The position numbers and the translations under genes are program-made. A stretch of DNA of 64,000 bases from Micractinium sp. NFX-FRZ (Eukaryota; Chlorophyta; Trebouxiophyceae; Chlorellales; Chlorellaceae): contig JAPTJF010000006.1 of NCBI GenBank assembly GCA_029339195.1, positions 372,001 to 436,000 of the forward strand, given 5' to 3'. The notes under the pieces are model-generated. The model searched no databases and was not told the origin of the DNA. It saw only the letters and a program-made list of their open reading frames with translations. Of this stretch, positions 15,806-25,993 are shown piece after piece. How positions within the stretch are numbered: the stretch's first letter is position 1; every line of letters begins with the position of its first letter.

Positions 15806-16175
15806 CGCCTGCCTAGGCCTGTCAACCCCCGTGGGGCGCGCACCATGCACAGCATGTACAGCAGCAGCCCACCTTGTACCAGCGCCCTGCCGCCGCCCTG
15901 AGAATTGAGCGGGCAAGCGGCTGTGCGCCGGGGTGCTGACAGGCACGGCATCGGCATGAAGCAGCAGCAGGCACGGCCGCAGCAGCAGCCCTCAGAACGC
16001 AATCCGTAGCAGCAGCAGCAGCAGGCAGTATGCCTTCCTGACTTCTTCCCACCCCCCTGACTTTGACTTGTAACCAGCTTCTTTCTGAAAGCATACTGCC
16101 GCTGCTCATAGATTGCACCACAGAGGGAGAGGAGGCACACAGCAGGAGCAGGGCAGGGGCTGGGGAGACGATCGG
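15806..16175 (+). repeat. Beta-tubulin 3' region, member of the inverted repeat
   Basis: This stretch begins about 60 bases after the tubulin stop and is the partner of the inverted copy at 10965-11345. It contains the probable poly(A) signal and a CAG-rich run at about 16008-16025 that is shorter in the left copy. Confidence 0.75.
16069..16073 (+). terminator. TGTAA poly(A) signal of beta-tubulin
   Basis: TGTAA lies 323 bases after the stop codon, inside the block conserved between the two 3'-region copies. That conservation supports its use. Confidence 0.6.
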
Positions 16176-16189
16176 GCAGGTGGCACCGC

Positions 16190-16860
16190 GACCCAGCCTC
16201 GCCTGAACGTGAACGATTTCGCGCATTTTGAATGTGCGCTGCTCTGGGGCCCTGGGCGGTGTTCAGAAGGCTCTGAAGGGTGATCAGGAGCCTGGGAGCG
16301 GGCGGCAGAATGAAGAGGCGGGCGGCGGCAGGGAGGGGAAGACCAGCGACAGCCCTCGCCTTTCTTGGCTGCATGGGAATGTCGGGTCGCCGCCGTTTCG
16401 GGATTAGTGTGGGCCTATGAATCCCCGAAGTGTGCAGCGTGTGACAGCCAGGTGCATGCCAAGCTGCCTGGGGCAGACCTGGGGCCGCCAAGGCGGGAGC
16501 GCACCGTGCAAGGGCGGCGGGGGCAGCTGAGTTTCAGCCGCCAAAGCACATGCTGAGCTTCATGAGCCTGCACACAAGTGAAGGGCCGCCTTCAAGCATG
16601 TTGCCAAAACGAATGTGCTGCCTTTGGGAGGCCAACACACCTGCTGGAGATGCCTGCCTGTCCACCTGCAGCCCCAACCGAACGCCAACCGCCACCCTGC
16701 CCGCTCCGCTCACCAGCCTGCGTCTGGTGCTTCACCCAATGGCCAGCGGTCCAGAAGTGCTTTCCCCAGCAGCGTGCAGCTGTGTGAAACTTGAAGGGAG
16801 AGCACCGGGTGCGGCACGGGACGCGGGACTGACCCCGTACGCACTTCCGGTAGTGCGCCA
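16190..16860 (-). pseudogene. Inverted copy of beta-tubulin promoter plus exon 1, no further exons
   Basis: Read on the minus strand, this repeats the tubulin promoter and a perfect exon 1 (16226-16203, encoding MREIVHVQ). The next base pair of the donor differs: the copy has GCGAGG where the gene has GTGAGG. Identity ends about 20 bases later, and no second exon follows before the copy runs into the tubulin 3' flank. It could be a promoter relic, or it could still drive transcription leftward and make RNA antisense to the tubulin 3' end. Read through without splicing, the frame continues to a stop near 15822 with no tubulin features. Confidence 0.8.
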
Positions 16861-16869
16861 ACCCCACCC

Positions 16870-17891
16870 CCAAGGCTGCAGGGAACATGTCCCATGCATC
16901 ACACCTCCCGCACCAAGTCTTTCAAGCTTTCACACCACAAAGAGGTGAGCGGTCAGGCTGTAGTTGGGCCGTCGGCGTTCGGTGAACCCACACCTTTCCC
17001 TTAACCATGGACCCAAGCCACCCCTGCTCTTACCCAGCCACTACCGTATGCCACATGCGTCTTGTGTTCTCTCTGCACTCTCCTCCTGGTGACGACAGCC
17101 CCATGCCCCAGGGGGGCCGTGAATTGAGTTCCGGGTTGATTGCAGTGCAAGGGACAATCATAGGTATCAAGGAATTGCGGGAACTGTGTGTGTTGGGTGA
17201 AGCGCGGGTGACGCAGGGAGGGTCTATATCTATGACAGCGGAAGCAGGGAGGCGGGAGGGAACGAAGGGGTGAGGGGGAGCAGAGAGCCGGGTGGCTGGC
17301 TGCCTAGGAAATGTGGGGAGCTGGTCAGTGTGCATCAAATACTGGCAGCAACCTGCCTACAGGGCTGGGTTCAGGTTTTGGAGGGCAGGCGGGGGTCTGG
17401 CGGCGGGCAAGGGGAGGAGGGAGGAACGGGAGCAGAAGCGGGCAGGCGGCATGCGTCAGGTAGGGGCATTTGGGTGTGCTTGGCAGGGTCAGGCTCGTCA
17501 AAACAAAACAGGATTCGTGCGAGGCAGCAGTGCAGTGCTGAGCTCCAGAATCAGGGGGCAGAGAGAGAAGGCGAGAAGAGGCGCAAAACAGGCAAAAAGG
17601 GGGCATGCGAGCGCTCCTGCAACCGCTGTCAAGGGGGCAGGCAGGAGGCGGGAAGGGGGAGCGGAAGCAGGGTAAAAGAAGGATGGACTGCGCGGCGCAT
17701 GGCGGGAGCACCGAAAAACGCGGGGTAGGGGGGAAGGGGACGAGGGAGTGTCGTCGTTTGATTGCCTAACTCTCGCATGCGTCAGTCACACACAGACACA
17801 CTGAACAGTGCTTGCCACAGCATGGTACTAAGCTCGGCCACAGCATGGCTTGGGGGCAGCGCGCTTGCTGGGCGCTGGCGCACTGGGCGCA
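16870..17891. other. Intergenic stretch, no gene seen
   Basis: No convincing exon, RNA gene or repeat was found. Open frames on both strands are compositionally biased shadows. The part next to 17892 should hold the 3' untranslated region of the minus-strand phosphatase. Confidence 0.4.
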
Positions 17892-20800
17892 TCAGTCGCT
17901 GGGCGGGCTCCCGCCGCCGAGACTGCTTCTACAGCTGTTGCTGCCTCCGCCAAAGCTGCTGCTGATGCTGCTGCCATTGAGGGGCAGCGCCTGCTCCTGC
18001 TCCTGCTCCTGCCCGATGGACGCCTGGGAGAGGGAGTGCTGGCGCAGCAGCATCTCTTGATGCGACGCCTGCCGCTGCAGCTGCTGCTGGCGCTGGTCAG
18101 AGGGTCGGGGGTCGGAGAAGGCGGGGGAGGGCAGCTCTGGCAACTGCATGGGCGGAGAAGGAGGCGTGGGGGGGCATGGGAGGGGTCAAGAAAGTGGCAA
18201 GAGGGCAAACGTGCGTGGGAAACGCAGCGCTGCCAAACCCGGCTTAGTGCGCTAAGACCGGAGCAACTGCTCGTGCCACACCCTGTCCAACCCGCCACTG
18301 TAGGGGGGTACTACCTCACAAGTCCAGCCCAGCATGGTACTACCCCACTTGCCGCTCGTCCCCCCTCCCCTAACCCGCCCCACACACAACTCTCTGCCCC
18401 TGCCTCACAACCCGCCCGCCCCTGCCTTCCCAGCCCAGCACTCACATCCGACAGCTTGGGGCTGATGAGCTCCCCAGAGCCCACGGACCGCAGGTTGAGG
18501 CGGCTGCCCGTGGAGCGGGGCAGCGGCGGCAGGGGGCGCAGGCGCACAACCATGATGGTCACATTGTCCCCCGGCGTCCCAGAGTGCAGCGTGCGCCGCT
18601 GGTGGACCAACGCCTGCTCCAGCAGCCACTCTGCCACCTGCGGCAACGCAATTGATGGGGGCAGGGTGAGCGGTGGGTGGGGAAGGAAGTGCAGCGGGCA
18701 CTGGTGGTGAATCGAAGCCTGGGTCTTCGTCTAGCCGCCGCACCCGCCTAATGTGTCTTCCCACCTCCATCGCCCCAGCAACAACCCCATGCCACATAAC
18801 CCACAGCCCCACACGCACCAGCTGCGGATCCTCGTCCAGCCGCCGCATCTGGCGGCGCGTGTCGCTGAGCACCGAGGACTCTGGGGAGTAATAGTCCCAC
18901 AGGCCGTCGCTGGCGGTGATGACAAACTCGCTCAGCTCGTCCAGGGGCACGCAGGCCACCTCCGGCTCTGCGGCAGGGGAAGAAAGATAGAGCACAATGA
19001 TGAGATGATGTAATGACAAACTTGCTCAGCTCATCCAGGGGCATGCAGGCCACCTCCGGCTCTGCAGCAGGCCGAGGAGATGCAACAGTGACAACAGGCA
19101 GAGGGTGGGGCATGCTGGGCCGGGGGCCAGCTCGCAAGGGCAGGCTGTGCAGGGGCGGCACGCCGCCCTTCAAGCGGGGGAGGGTGCCGTGGCGCCGGGG
19201 AGCAGGGCGCCAGCGGGGAGCAGGGCGGATTCGGTGCGCTTACGACCTCCCTGCGCTCGTGTGCCAGCCCTGCCCACCTGCCCTCCTCTTCCACACAGAC
19301 CCCTGGCGACACACGGGACACCCCTGGAGCCACCCACCAGCCCACGTGCTGCCCCCAGGCGTCCCTCCAAGGCGTCCCTCCAGGGGCAGCCCTGGGTCAC
19401 ACCCGCCACCGCAGCTCCCCCGTTCGCCCACCTGAAATCAGGGGCCCCACTTGCTGCCCCAGTGCGTCACGCCCCTTGAGGGGCAGCCCCAGGTCGTAAT
19501 CACCCAGCGTGCGGCACACGTTGATGTCCGACCCCCCAATGTGGTCGGCGGAGCAGTAGATGCCCACCGCCTGCACGCACGCGAGAGGGAGGGAGGCGGG
19601 AGGCAGTGTAAGACGGAGAGAACACGGGCGGGCGGGTGGCGAGGACAGCGTGCGCAGCAGCAGGCATGTCGACTGTCAAGCCTTCCCTGACCTCGTACCC
19701 CCGCTCCACCTTCACCCGACCCCCGCCCCGCCCCACCTGGAAACGGTCCCGCTCTGACGGCACGTTTGGGTTGTGGCAGGTGTTGAGCTCCACGCATGCG
19801 CCGCGCGCGCTGAGCACGCTCTTGCAGTCCCCCACGTTTGCGGTGTACACGTGGCTCCCCGTCAGCACGTGCACAATCAGCGTGGTGCCGCCCGTGGGCA
19901 GCAGGCCCCCGTGGTGCCGCGCAAACACGGAGTCGTCCAGCCGCTGGATCGTGGCGCGCTGCAGGCAGAGCAGAGCAAGGAGCGAGGGGCGGGGGGCGGC
20001 AGGATGATGAGCGTGAATAGCAGAGGGTCAACGCGGGGCCGGTGAGGGCGCCCCCCAAGCTGCTGCCAGCCGCTGTGCTCCACGCTGCCTGTGCCGGGCA
20101 CCTCCCCCACCAGGCGCGCCCCCTGTCGGCCGCTGTGCACCCTGCTCACCCACCAGCGTCGTGGCTTCCAAGCTGCTAGCGCGCTCTGCCAGCGCTGCAA
20201 CGAGGCGTGCAGACCTTCATCAGGCCCCTCCTGCCCCCCAAACTCCTCCCTGCCCCCGCCCCGCCCCGCCCTCGCTCCTCCCTGCCCCCCAGCCCCCCTC
20301 ACCAGCGCTGCCTCCACGTTGGTGGCGTGCTCCGCCACGGCTGCGGACAGAGTCGCCTCCAGCTCCTCACACACCAGCTCCGCCACAAAGTGCTGGTGGT
20401 GCCCGTCGGCCACCTGGCAGGAGGGGAAGAAAGGAAGGGAGAAGGGAAGGGGTGAAGGGAAGGGCAGTGACGCCCAGGGTGGGCAGACGCAGCGACGGAG
20501 GGTGTGGAGCGCGTCCCAGCTGCGCCGCAGCACCAGGGCACCGCCAGAGCCGCCACGCTGGACAGGCAGTGGCCAGTGGGGCGCGAGGTGCACCCGGCAG
20601 CGTCAGCCCAGCTCCCTGGTAAGCGCTCTCAACTCCCTTGTAGACCCCCCCGAGCTCACCGCCCAGACCAGCGCGCTGCCGCCGGTTGGCAGCTGCAGCA
20701 CAAATTCTACGCAGCGGTCATCCTGGTACGGCCGGTTGCCCGGGCTCTGCGCCCAGCCGACGGTGAAGTCGGGGAGTCCGACCGGCTGCAAAGGAAACCA

Positions 20801-21247
20801 GCGGGCAAGTAGGCAGGTCAAAGTGAGAGGCAGGCGGGCATAAGAGGGGAGCAGGGGCCAGCGTGGGTGGGATTGTTTATTGCTTTCCAGGACTAGTGTC
20901 CAGGGCGGTGTTGCTGGCACCATGCAAGTGCAACGCTTGACAGTCCGCAAGTGGGTGCTGCCCTGCCTGAGCATGGGAAATGGAAAGGGGTGCAGGGCCC
21001 AGTAGCGGCAGCGGTGGCGGCGGGCGGCGAGTCTCGCCCTCACCCCCCTCCTCACCTCTGCAAAGGGCACCGGTGGGTGCGCTGACCCGGTGGAGCTGCC
21101 GTTTGTGGTGGGCGCAGGTACCTGCAGCCCACCCTGCCCGTTCTGCCGCCGCGGGCTATCGGGCTGTGGCGTGTTGCCGACCTGCTCGTGCGCCCACTGC
21201 AGGTGTGGCGGGGTGAGGTTGGGGATGCTCGTTGCTGCCTCACTCAT
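17892..21247 (-). CDS. PP2C-type (PPM) protein phosphatase, 8 exons
   Basis: Exons in order: 21247-21056, 20785-20660, 20413-20303, 19958-19737, 19570-19432, 18967-18819, 18637-18446, 18143-17892. All phases agree, giving 460 residues. PPM phosphatases remove phosphate from Ser/Thr with two metal ions held by Asp residues. Visible motifs are a YQDDR block, a VADGH metal-site motif, TGGTTLIVHVL, VYTANVGDCKSVLSA, NVCRTLGDYDLG, FVITASDGLWD and GTPGDNVTIMVVRL. The usual DGHGG is replaced by DGHHQ, so the two glycines are missing, but the metal-binding Asp and Gly remain. Other metal Asp residues (SDG, GDN) are intact. The last 80 residues are a Gln/Ser-rich tail. Both ends of exon 6 are copied into the flanking introns. 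Confidence 0.88.
18716..18748 (-). repeat. Copy of the exon 6 3' end inside PP2C intron 6
   Basis: The word TCTTCGTCTAGCCGCCGCA repeats the end of exon 6 at about 18826-18852 (TCCTCGTCCAGCCGCCGCA), including the RRLDEDP codons. It is followed by different sequence. Confidence 0.7.
19012..19072 (-). repeat. Copy of the exon 6 acceptor and 5' end inside PP2C intron 5
   Basis: About 60 bases match 18918-18977 with about five differences, at an offset of 94 bases. The copy includes a usable acceptor (CTGCAG on the sense strand) and the EPEVAC.PLDEL codons. Splicing to it would read into intron sequence and break the frame. Confidence 0.85.
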
Positions 21248-21880
21248 TCACTGGCGATCACGTTCATGGCTGACGGGAGGAGGTGAGGGTGGTCTGTGAG
21301 CGGGGGGCGGCGCAGTTGGTGGGCGGCAAGGTTTCGGTCGAACCGAATGAAGGGTGAGCTAGGATGCAGCAGCGCGTCGAGGCGCCGCAAAAGGGTGCCG
21401 CCCAGGTCCCCATGCCGCCGACTTTCCAGGCGCCCAACCCCCTCCATTCCCGTTCCTCCTGGCGCTTTTCGTAATACCTGAGCCCACAGAACCTCCTGAA
21501 ATGGACCCACAGTCCCTTAAGGACACCCCCCGAAAAACCAGGCGCAGAAATCGTGCTGGGCTGCCGCAACGACATGCCGCTGCATGGCGCTGCGCATGGC
21601 GGCCGCTCCAGGCGGAGGGGTTGTGAGCAGGCAGGAGGGAAAACCGCGCCTTGTCTGCATCAGAGTGCACAATGAGCGAGGTCCCCAGGCAGCCAGGTGT
21701 GCTTCGTGCACAGGGAACAGAAACGCCCCGCTGTGCCTGCCGGGCCTCATAGTCGCAGCATGCAGTGAACTTGGCGGCGTGGCTGTTCAATATGCAAACA
21801 CATATGCATGTTGCAGGCAAAGTGCATAGGGTTGCGTCAAGTAAACACTTGTAGATGATGCCGCCGTAGCGAGAGAGCCC
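21248..21880. promoter_or_regulatory. Presumed promoter of the PP2C gene and 3' region of the TMEM53-like gene
   Basis: The 633 bases lie between the PP2C start and the stop of the next minus-strand gene. I see no further coding exon and no clear promoter element. Confidence 0.35.
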
Positions 21881-24800
21881 TCAGATCCAGTTTTCCGGCG
21901 GTGTGTGGAAGTGGCAGGAATGCTCCACAAAGCTCCGCACGATGCTCTTGTACTGCTCAGGGTGCTTCCTGCACTCAAACGAGAGAAGAAAGTGGGCGGT
22001 GGGGCCAGCGGTGGGCGGGTCGAGGCAGGGAGGCAGCAGCATGGGTGGGCACCGCACACCAGGCCGACATTGAGGAGTGCGCTCGCTGCACGCTCAACTC
22101 CGGCCCTGCACAGAAGGTGCACACCGCTGCGGCTTGTTGCGCCCCCGCCTCAGCAAAGTGTTGCTGGAGCGAGAGCACGAGAGCACGAAATCACGTCGTG
22201 CATAAGACGCCGGCTGACCTGAGCAGCTCGCAGTGCGGCGCGTCGTCCCAGCAGTGGTGCAGCACGGGGACCGAGTGCGCCTCCTGCTGGTCCATGAAAT
22301 GCTCAATGTGCTGGTAGGGGATCAGGGCATCTGCACGCATGTTTGTGTTTTGCGGGGGGAGGCAGGGGGAAGGGGCTGCTTGCGATGCAGGGGCAGGTAG
22401 TGGCTGATTTGACAGAGAGCGCAGCCGTCGGAGAGAGCATCCAGGTCAGGCAGGCATCAAGACGGGCAGGCACCTGCTTTGCGGCCACTGCACGCGGCAT
22501 GCACAACGCAGGGTGCAGCAGCTGACGCGCCTGCTTTAGAGTAGAGGTACAGCTGGGGGCAGGGTGGCACCGCATATTGCCAGGCGTGCCGCACCTGCAG
22601 GCAGGCAAGAAGCGGGGCGGGCGCAGGCAGAGGGTGGCATGGAGCACTGCGGGGCGCTGTTGACAATATGAAGCTTGCATGCCAGAAGGGCGCGTCGAAA
22701 GGCAAAAGAGAAGGAAAAAAGACAGATATGCCCGCAGAAGTTGCCGGCGGCGCCCTCCGTCGTTGAACGCAGCGCAAGCGGTGCTGGGGCAGAGCAATGG
22801 CAGCCGGTGTGCGTGCCCGCTCACCTCCCGCAGGCGTTTGGCCACCTGCGGCATGTCCAAAAGTCGGGTGACCACGCGCCGCGTGGCTGACAGCATCAAC
22901 GGGTGTCCTTCCTCCACGCTCACTGCCGGTTCTGAAAGCATTGCTGCAGGCAGGCAGGCAGGCAGGCAGGCAGGCAAGAAGTGGTCAGTCATGGTGGGGC
23001 GGGCATGCGGGCAGGGCAACCATTGTCTGGCACGGAATGCAGGCGGAGAGCCAGGCAAGCAGCAGGCAGGCTGGACAGGAGGGAGGACTCCAGCCGACGG
23101 CAGGCCGCCGCAGCTCCAGGTGTGCAGCCTCTGCTCGAGCGACCTGACATGTGAACAATTGGAGACAACACTGTTTACCTGACAGCACGCCGCGGCTCCA
23201 GATGTGTACGTTGGCTTGCGAGGGTGCTGCGGGAGCAAATGGAGAGCGGCAAGCAGCAGGCGGCAGGCGCTGTGAGTAAACGCAAGGTGGCGGCTGGGCC
23301 CGGTTTGCGCTCGTCAGCCCCGGCAGCTGCGCCCACCCAGGTGGGGTGCCCCAGGCGGCCGCTTGCAGCCCACGCTCAGCACATTCAGAATGCCAACCTG
23401 CCGCCCCGCCAGCCCTAACAACTACCCTGCCCGCTCCTCTGCTCTCCCTACCCTAAGCTCAAGCCCGCTCCCTCCCGAGCCCAGCACGATGCATTGCCGC
23501 CTTACTGCCCCTCACAGCTCACCCCCACTGCTGCCCCCACAAAGCGCCGGCTCCCCTCACCCGAATCAATAACGATGCCCTGCGTGTTCTTCACCACCTG
23601 CCGGAAGGCAGAGAGGACCGCCAGCGCGGCAGGGTCCCGGAGGAACGGGTGCCTCCTGGTCTCCCCGCCGGTCACGCTCTTGGCACCGCTGTGGGCCGCT
23701 GACCACCGCCCCCCCTCACCCCACAGCCCAAAGCTGCGCGCCGCGGGCGGCTCCATGGCTGGTGCGGCCGTCAGCCGGGGCCCGCCGCCTAGTGCCCGCC
23801 AGGCTGCCGGGTTGAACTCCAGGCCGCCTCCTATCCCACCCTCCGAGGGGGTGAAGGCCTCAGAGGGCAGCGGCCCCGGCGCGCGCAACAGGCTGACTAA
23901 ATGGAGCTGCAGCAGCAGGTAGGGGCACAAGCGCCGGTGCAGTGAGTGGGTGGATGGTGTGAAAAGGCCGGGCGGAGCAGCAGGGGCCCAAGCGGAAGCG
24001 CCTGCATGCCATGACGTGGCACAGGAGCAGCAGCGGCAGCAGCACATACAGCGGGGCGCCGCCATCCACGGCATGCGGGGCAGGCCAGGCCCCGCTACAG
24101 GGTGCCTCGCTTTGCCGACAGACCCTGGACAGGAGGAACACGCTGCGCGCAAGCGGTGTACACTCTGACGTACACTCTGACGTACACTCTGACGTGACCA
24201 GACATGTGCAGTCGGTCACCCAGTGAGCCATTCAATCAGTCATCCGTGCCGCCGCTCCCCACACCCACCATGGTGCCGTAGGCAATGAAGCCGGCATTGC
24301 TCATGGCGTGCACCAGCACGGGGGGCGTCTCCCCGCGCAGGCTGCACAGCAGGGAGTAGCGGTAGTTGAAGTCCTGCGGGGCAAGAGAGGGCAGCGGCGG
24401 CAGCAGGGCACTGAAAACAGCTGGAGGAAAAAGGAGAAGAAGAGAGCTCGAGGGTTTGAGGAAGCCAGCAAAAAGTGTGGCCCGCATCCTGCCAGACTCG
24501 GTGCGACATCCTGCCAGACTCGGTGCGACACGTCATCCAAGACAGCTGGCGCCATGCCCACGCAACACATGCGGCACCTCAGGGGGAGCCAGCACGGGCA
24601 GGGAGGAAGATGCGAAGAAGCTGCTCCCCCAGGCCATCTGCCGGCCTCACCCGCATGAAGCGCAGCAGCGCCCTGTCGGCCACCCCCGGCAGCGCAGTCT
24701 GCAGGATGGTGGGCTGGTGGGCAACCACCTGGGCCCCCAGGTCCTGCACCGAACAGGGATTGGAGAAAATAGAGTGAGGGCGGCTGCCAAGCGGTGCCTT

Positions 24801-25410
24801 GTGTGTGGAGGAGGCGGGAGACTAGCAGTGCGGTCTGCGGGTGTGGGAGCTGGTGGGGTGGTGGGGCGCGGCCTGGTCCCGTGGGTTCTGCAGCACGGCG
24901 CAGCTCAGGGGATGGCACGGCACGGCACAGCACAGCACAGCACAGCACAGGTATGGTGTGAGAGAGGCACCCAGAGGGACTGGTGGGACGGTGGGATGCC
25001 ACCCACTGGGGCAAGGGTCCGCGTGCCCGACGCATCAGACAACCTGACAGCACTGCCATCTCTTGCTTTGCTGTGCCCCCGTACGGCATTGCCCGCCGAG
25101 AGCCCACCCCGCTCGCCTGGTAGAGGCGTGCATACTTTGAGAGGTACTGCAGGCCAGGTGACAAGGGGAGGTTGCAATGACAGACAAGGGTAAGGGAAAG
25201 GGCACATGAGTAATCAGATGCCTACCAAGCAGGTGGAGCAGCCCGCTGCCTGCGTGCTCCTGGCGAGGGGCGGGGCGTCAGCTCCGCCTCGGTTTCACAC
25301 CTGCTCCTTGCTGCCCAGCCAGCCCAGAAGCAGCACCATGGGCCGCGGCGCCGCGGCAAAGATTCGCGACATGATGCGGGTGGAGAGGGTGAGCAGGCGC
25401 AGCTTGTGCC
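21881..25410 (-). CDS. TMEM53/DUF829-type alpha/beta-hydrolase-like protein (first exon unresolved)
   Basis: Exons in order: 25410-25301, 25146-25117, 24743-24651, 24373-24269, 23906-23561, 22931-22825, 22594-22531, 22330-22219, 21968-21881. Phases agree, giving about 350 residues from the first exon found. The N-terminal part MVLLLGWLGSKEQYLSKYAR is the DUF829 hallmark, in which a GW.G turn follows the first strand. The nucleophile elbow is HAMSNAG, the acid is probably in SKADALIP and the histidine in DDAPHCELLR. Human TMEM53 sits in the nuclear/ER membrane; the algal role is unknown. Exon 5 holds a long low-complexity insert between the nucleophile and the acid. Two introns (after 25117 and 22531) have GC donors. 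An internal ATG in the first exon (about 25373) could be the start, or an upstream exon may exist, since the exon begins in phase 1. Confidence 0.82.
22945..22976. repeat. (CAGG)n microsatellite
   Basis: Seven or so consecutive CAGG units lie in an intron of the TMEM53-like gene, 14 bases from an acceptor. Confidence 0.9.
24159..24194. repeat. Three exact copies of a 12-base unit
   Basis: TACACTCTGACG is repeated three times without change in the intron before exon 5 of the TMEM53-like gene. Confidence 0.95.
24485..24528. repeat. Two exact copies of a 22-base unit
   Basis: A 22-base block starting CATCCTGCCAGACTC is duplicated head to tail in the intron between exons 3 and 4. Exact identity points to a recent event. 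Confidence 0.95.
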
Positions 25411-25993
25411 CTGCAGGGGAAGCGGACGGCATTTTTTTTTTCTTTTTTTCTTTTTTTTTTAATTTTCTGGTCATTCCAGTCCCAAAAATATTGCGAGCAG
25501 TGGCGGCGGCGGCAGTGGCGGCGGCGGCAGTGGCGGCGGCAGCGGCAGGGGAGACCGAGGGTGTCGGCGCACGCCGGAGCGCCGTAGGACGCAGCGGTGG
25601 CCTCAGTGCATGCGGCCGCTCTACCAGGACGCCCCAGGCACTGACCGGGCAGGGTCGGGGCTTTTTTCGGCGCGCCCGGGAGTCTGCCCCGATATAGGCG
25701 TGTAGCTCCTATTCGCTGATCGCAGAAACAACGTTGATCGCAGAAACAACAACATCGATTGCTTGGCGCGCCATGGCGCCAGCGAGGCGAAGCACGGCCT
25801 CGGACCTCCGCACAGGTGCCGCAGGCTGCGGACAGTTCATCGCTCAGCAGGCCCCTACGTTGCACGGAAAGCAACAGGGGACCTGCTCAGGGCTAGACAC
25901 CCCCTCTGCCTCGCCAACCCCCATCCCTCATGCAGCCGCGCTAGCGTTCAGGCGGCCGGTCCCGCCCGCCAATCGTGATCACCACTGGTCCAA
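25411..25993. promoter_or_regulatory. Divergent 5' region of the TMEM53-like and kinase genes
   Basis: The interval contains the poly(T) tract, the GGC/AGT repeat, and a direct repeat of TTGATCGCAGAAACAAC-like sequence at about 25715-25752. The missing first exon of the TMEM53-like gene should lie here, but no unambiguous candidate in the required phase was found. Confidence 0.4.
25432..25468. repeat. Poly(T)/poly(A) tract
   Basis: About 37 bases of nearly pure T on the plus strand are followed by a GGCGGCGGCAGT trinucleotide-type repeat (about 25502-25550). Such a run is exceptional in this GC-rich window. Confidence 0.85.

Noticed and set aside
19013..19071. Upstream copy of PP2C exon 6 as a mutually exclusive exon
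   Set aside because: It lacks a donor at the right place and breaks the frame; only the exon edge is duplicated.
22945..22976. CAGG array considered as a CRISPR-like or centromere-like repeat
   Set aside because: It is a plain tetranucleotide microsatellite with no spacers.
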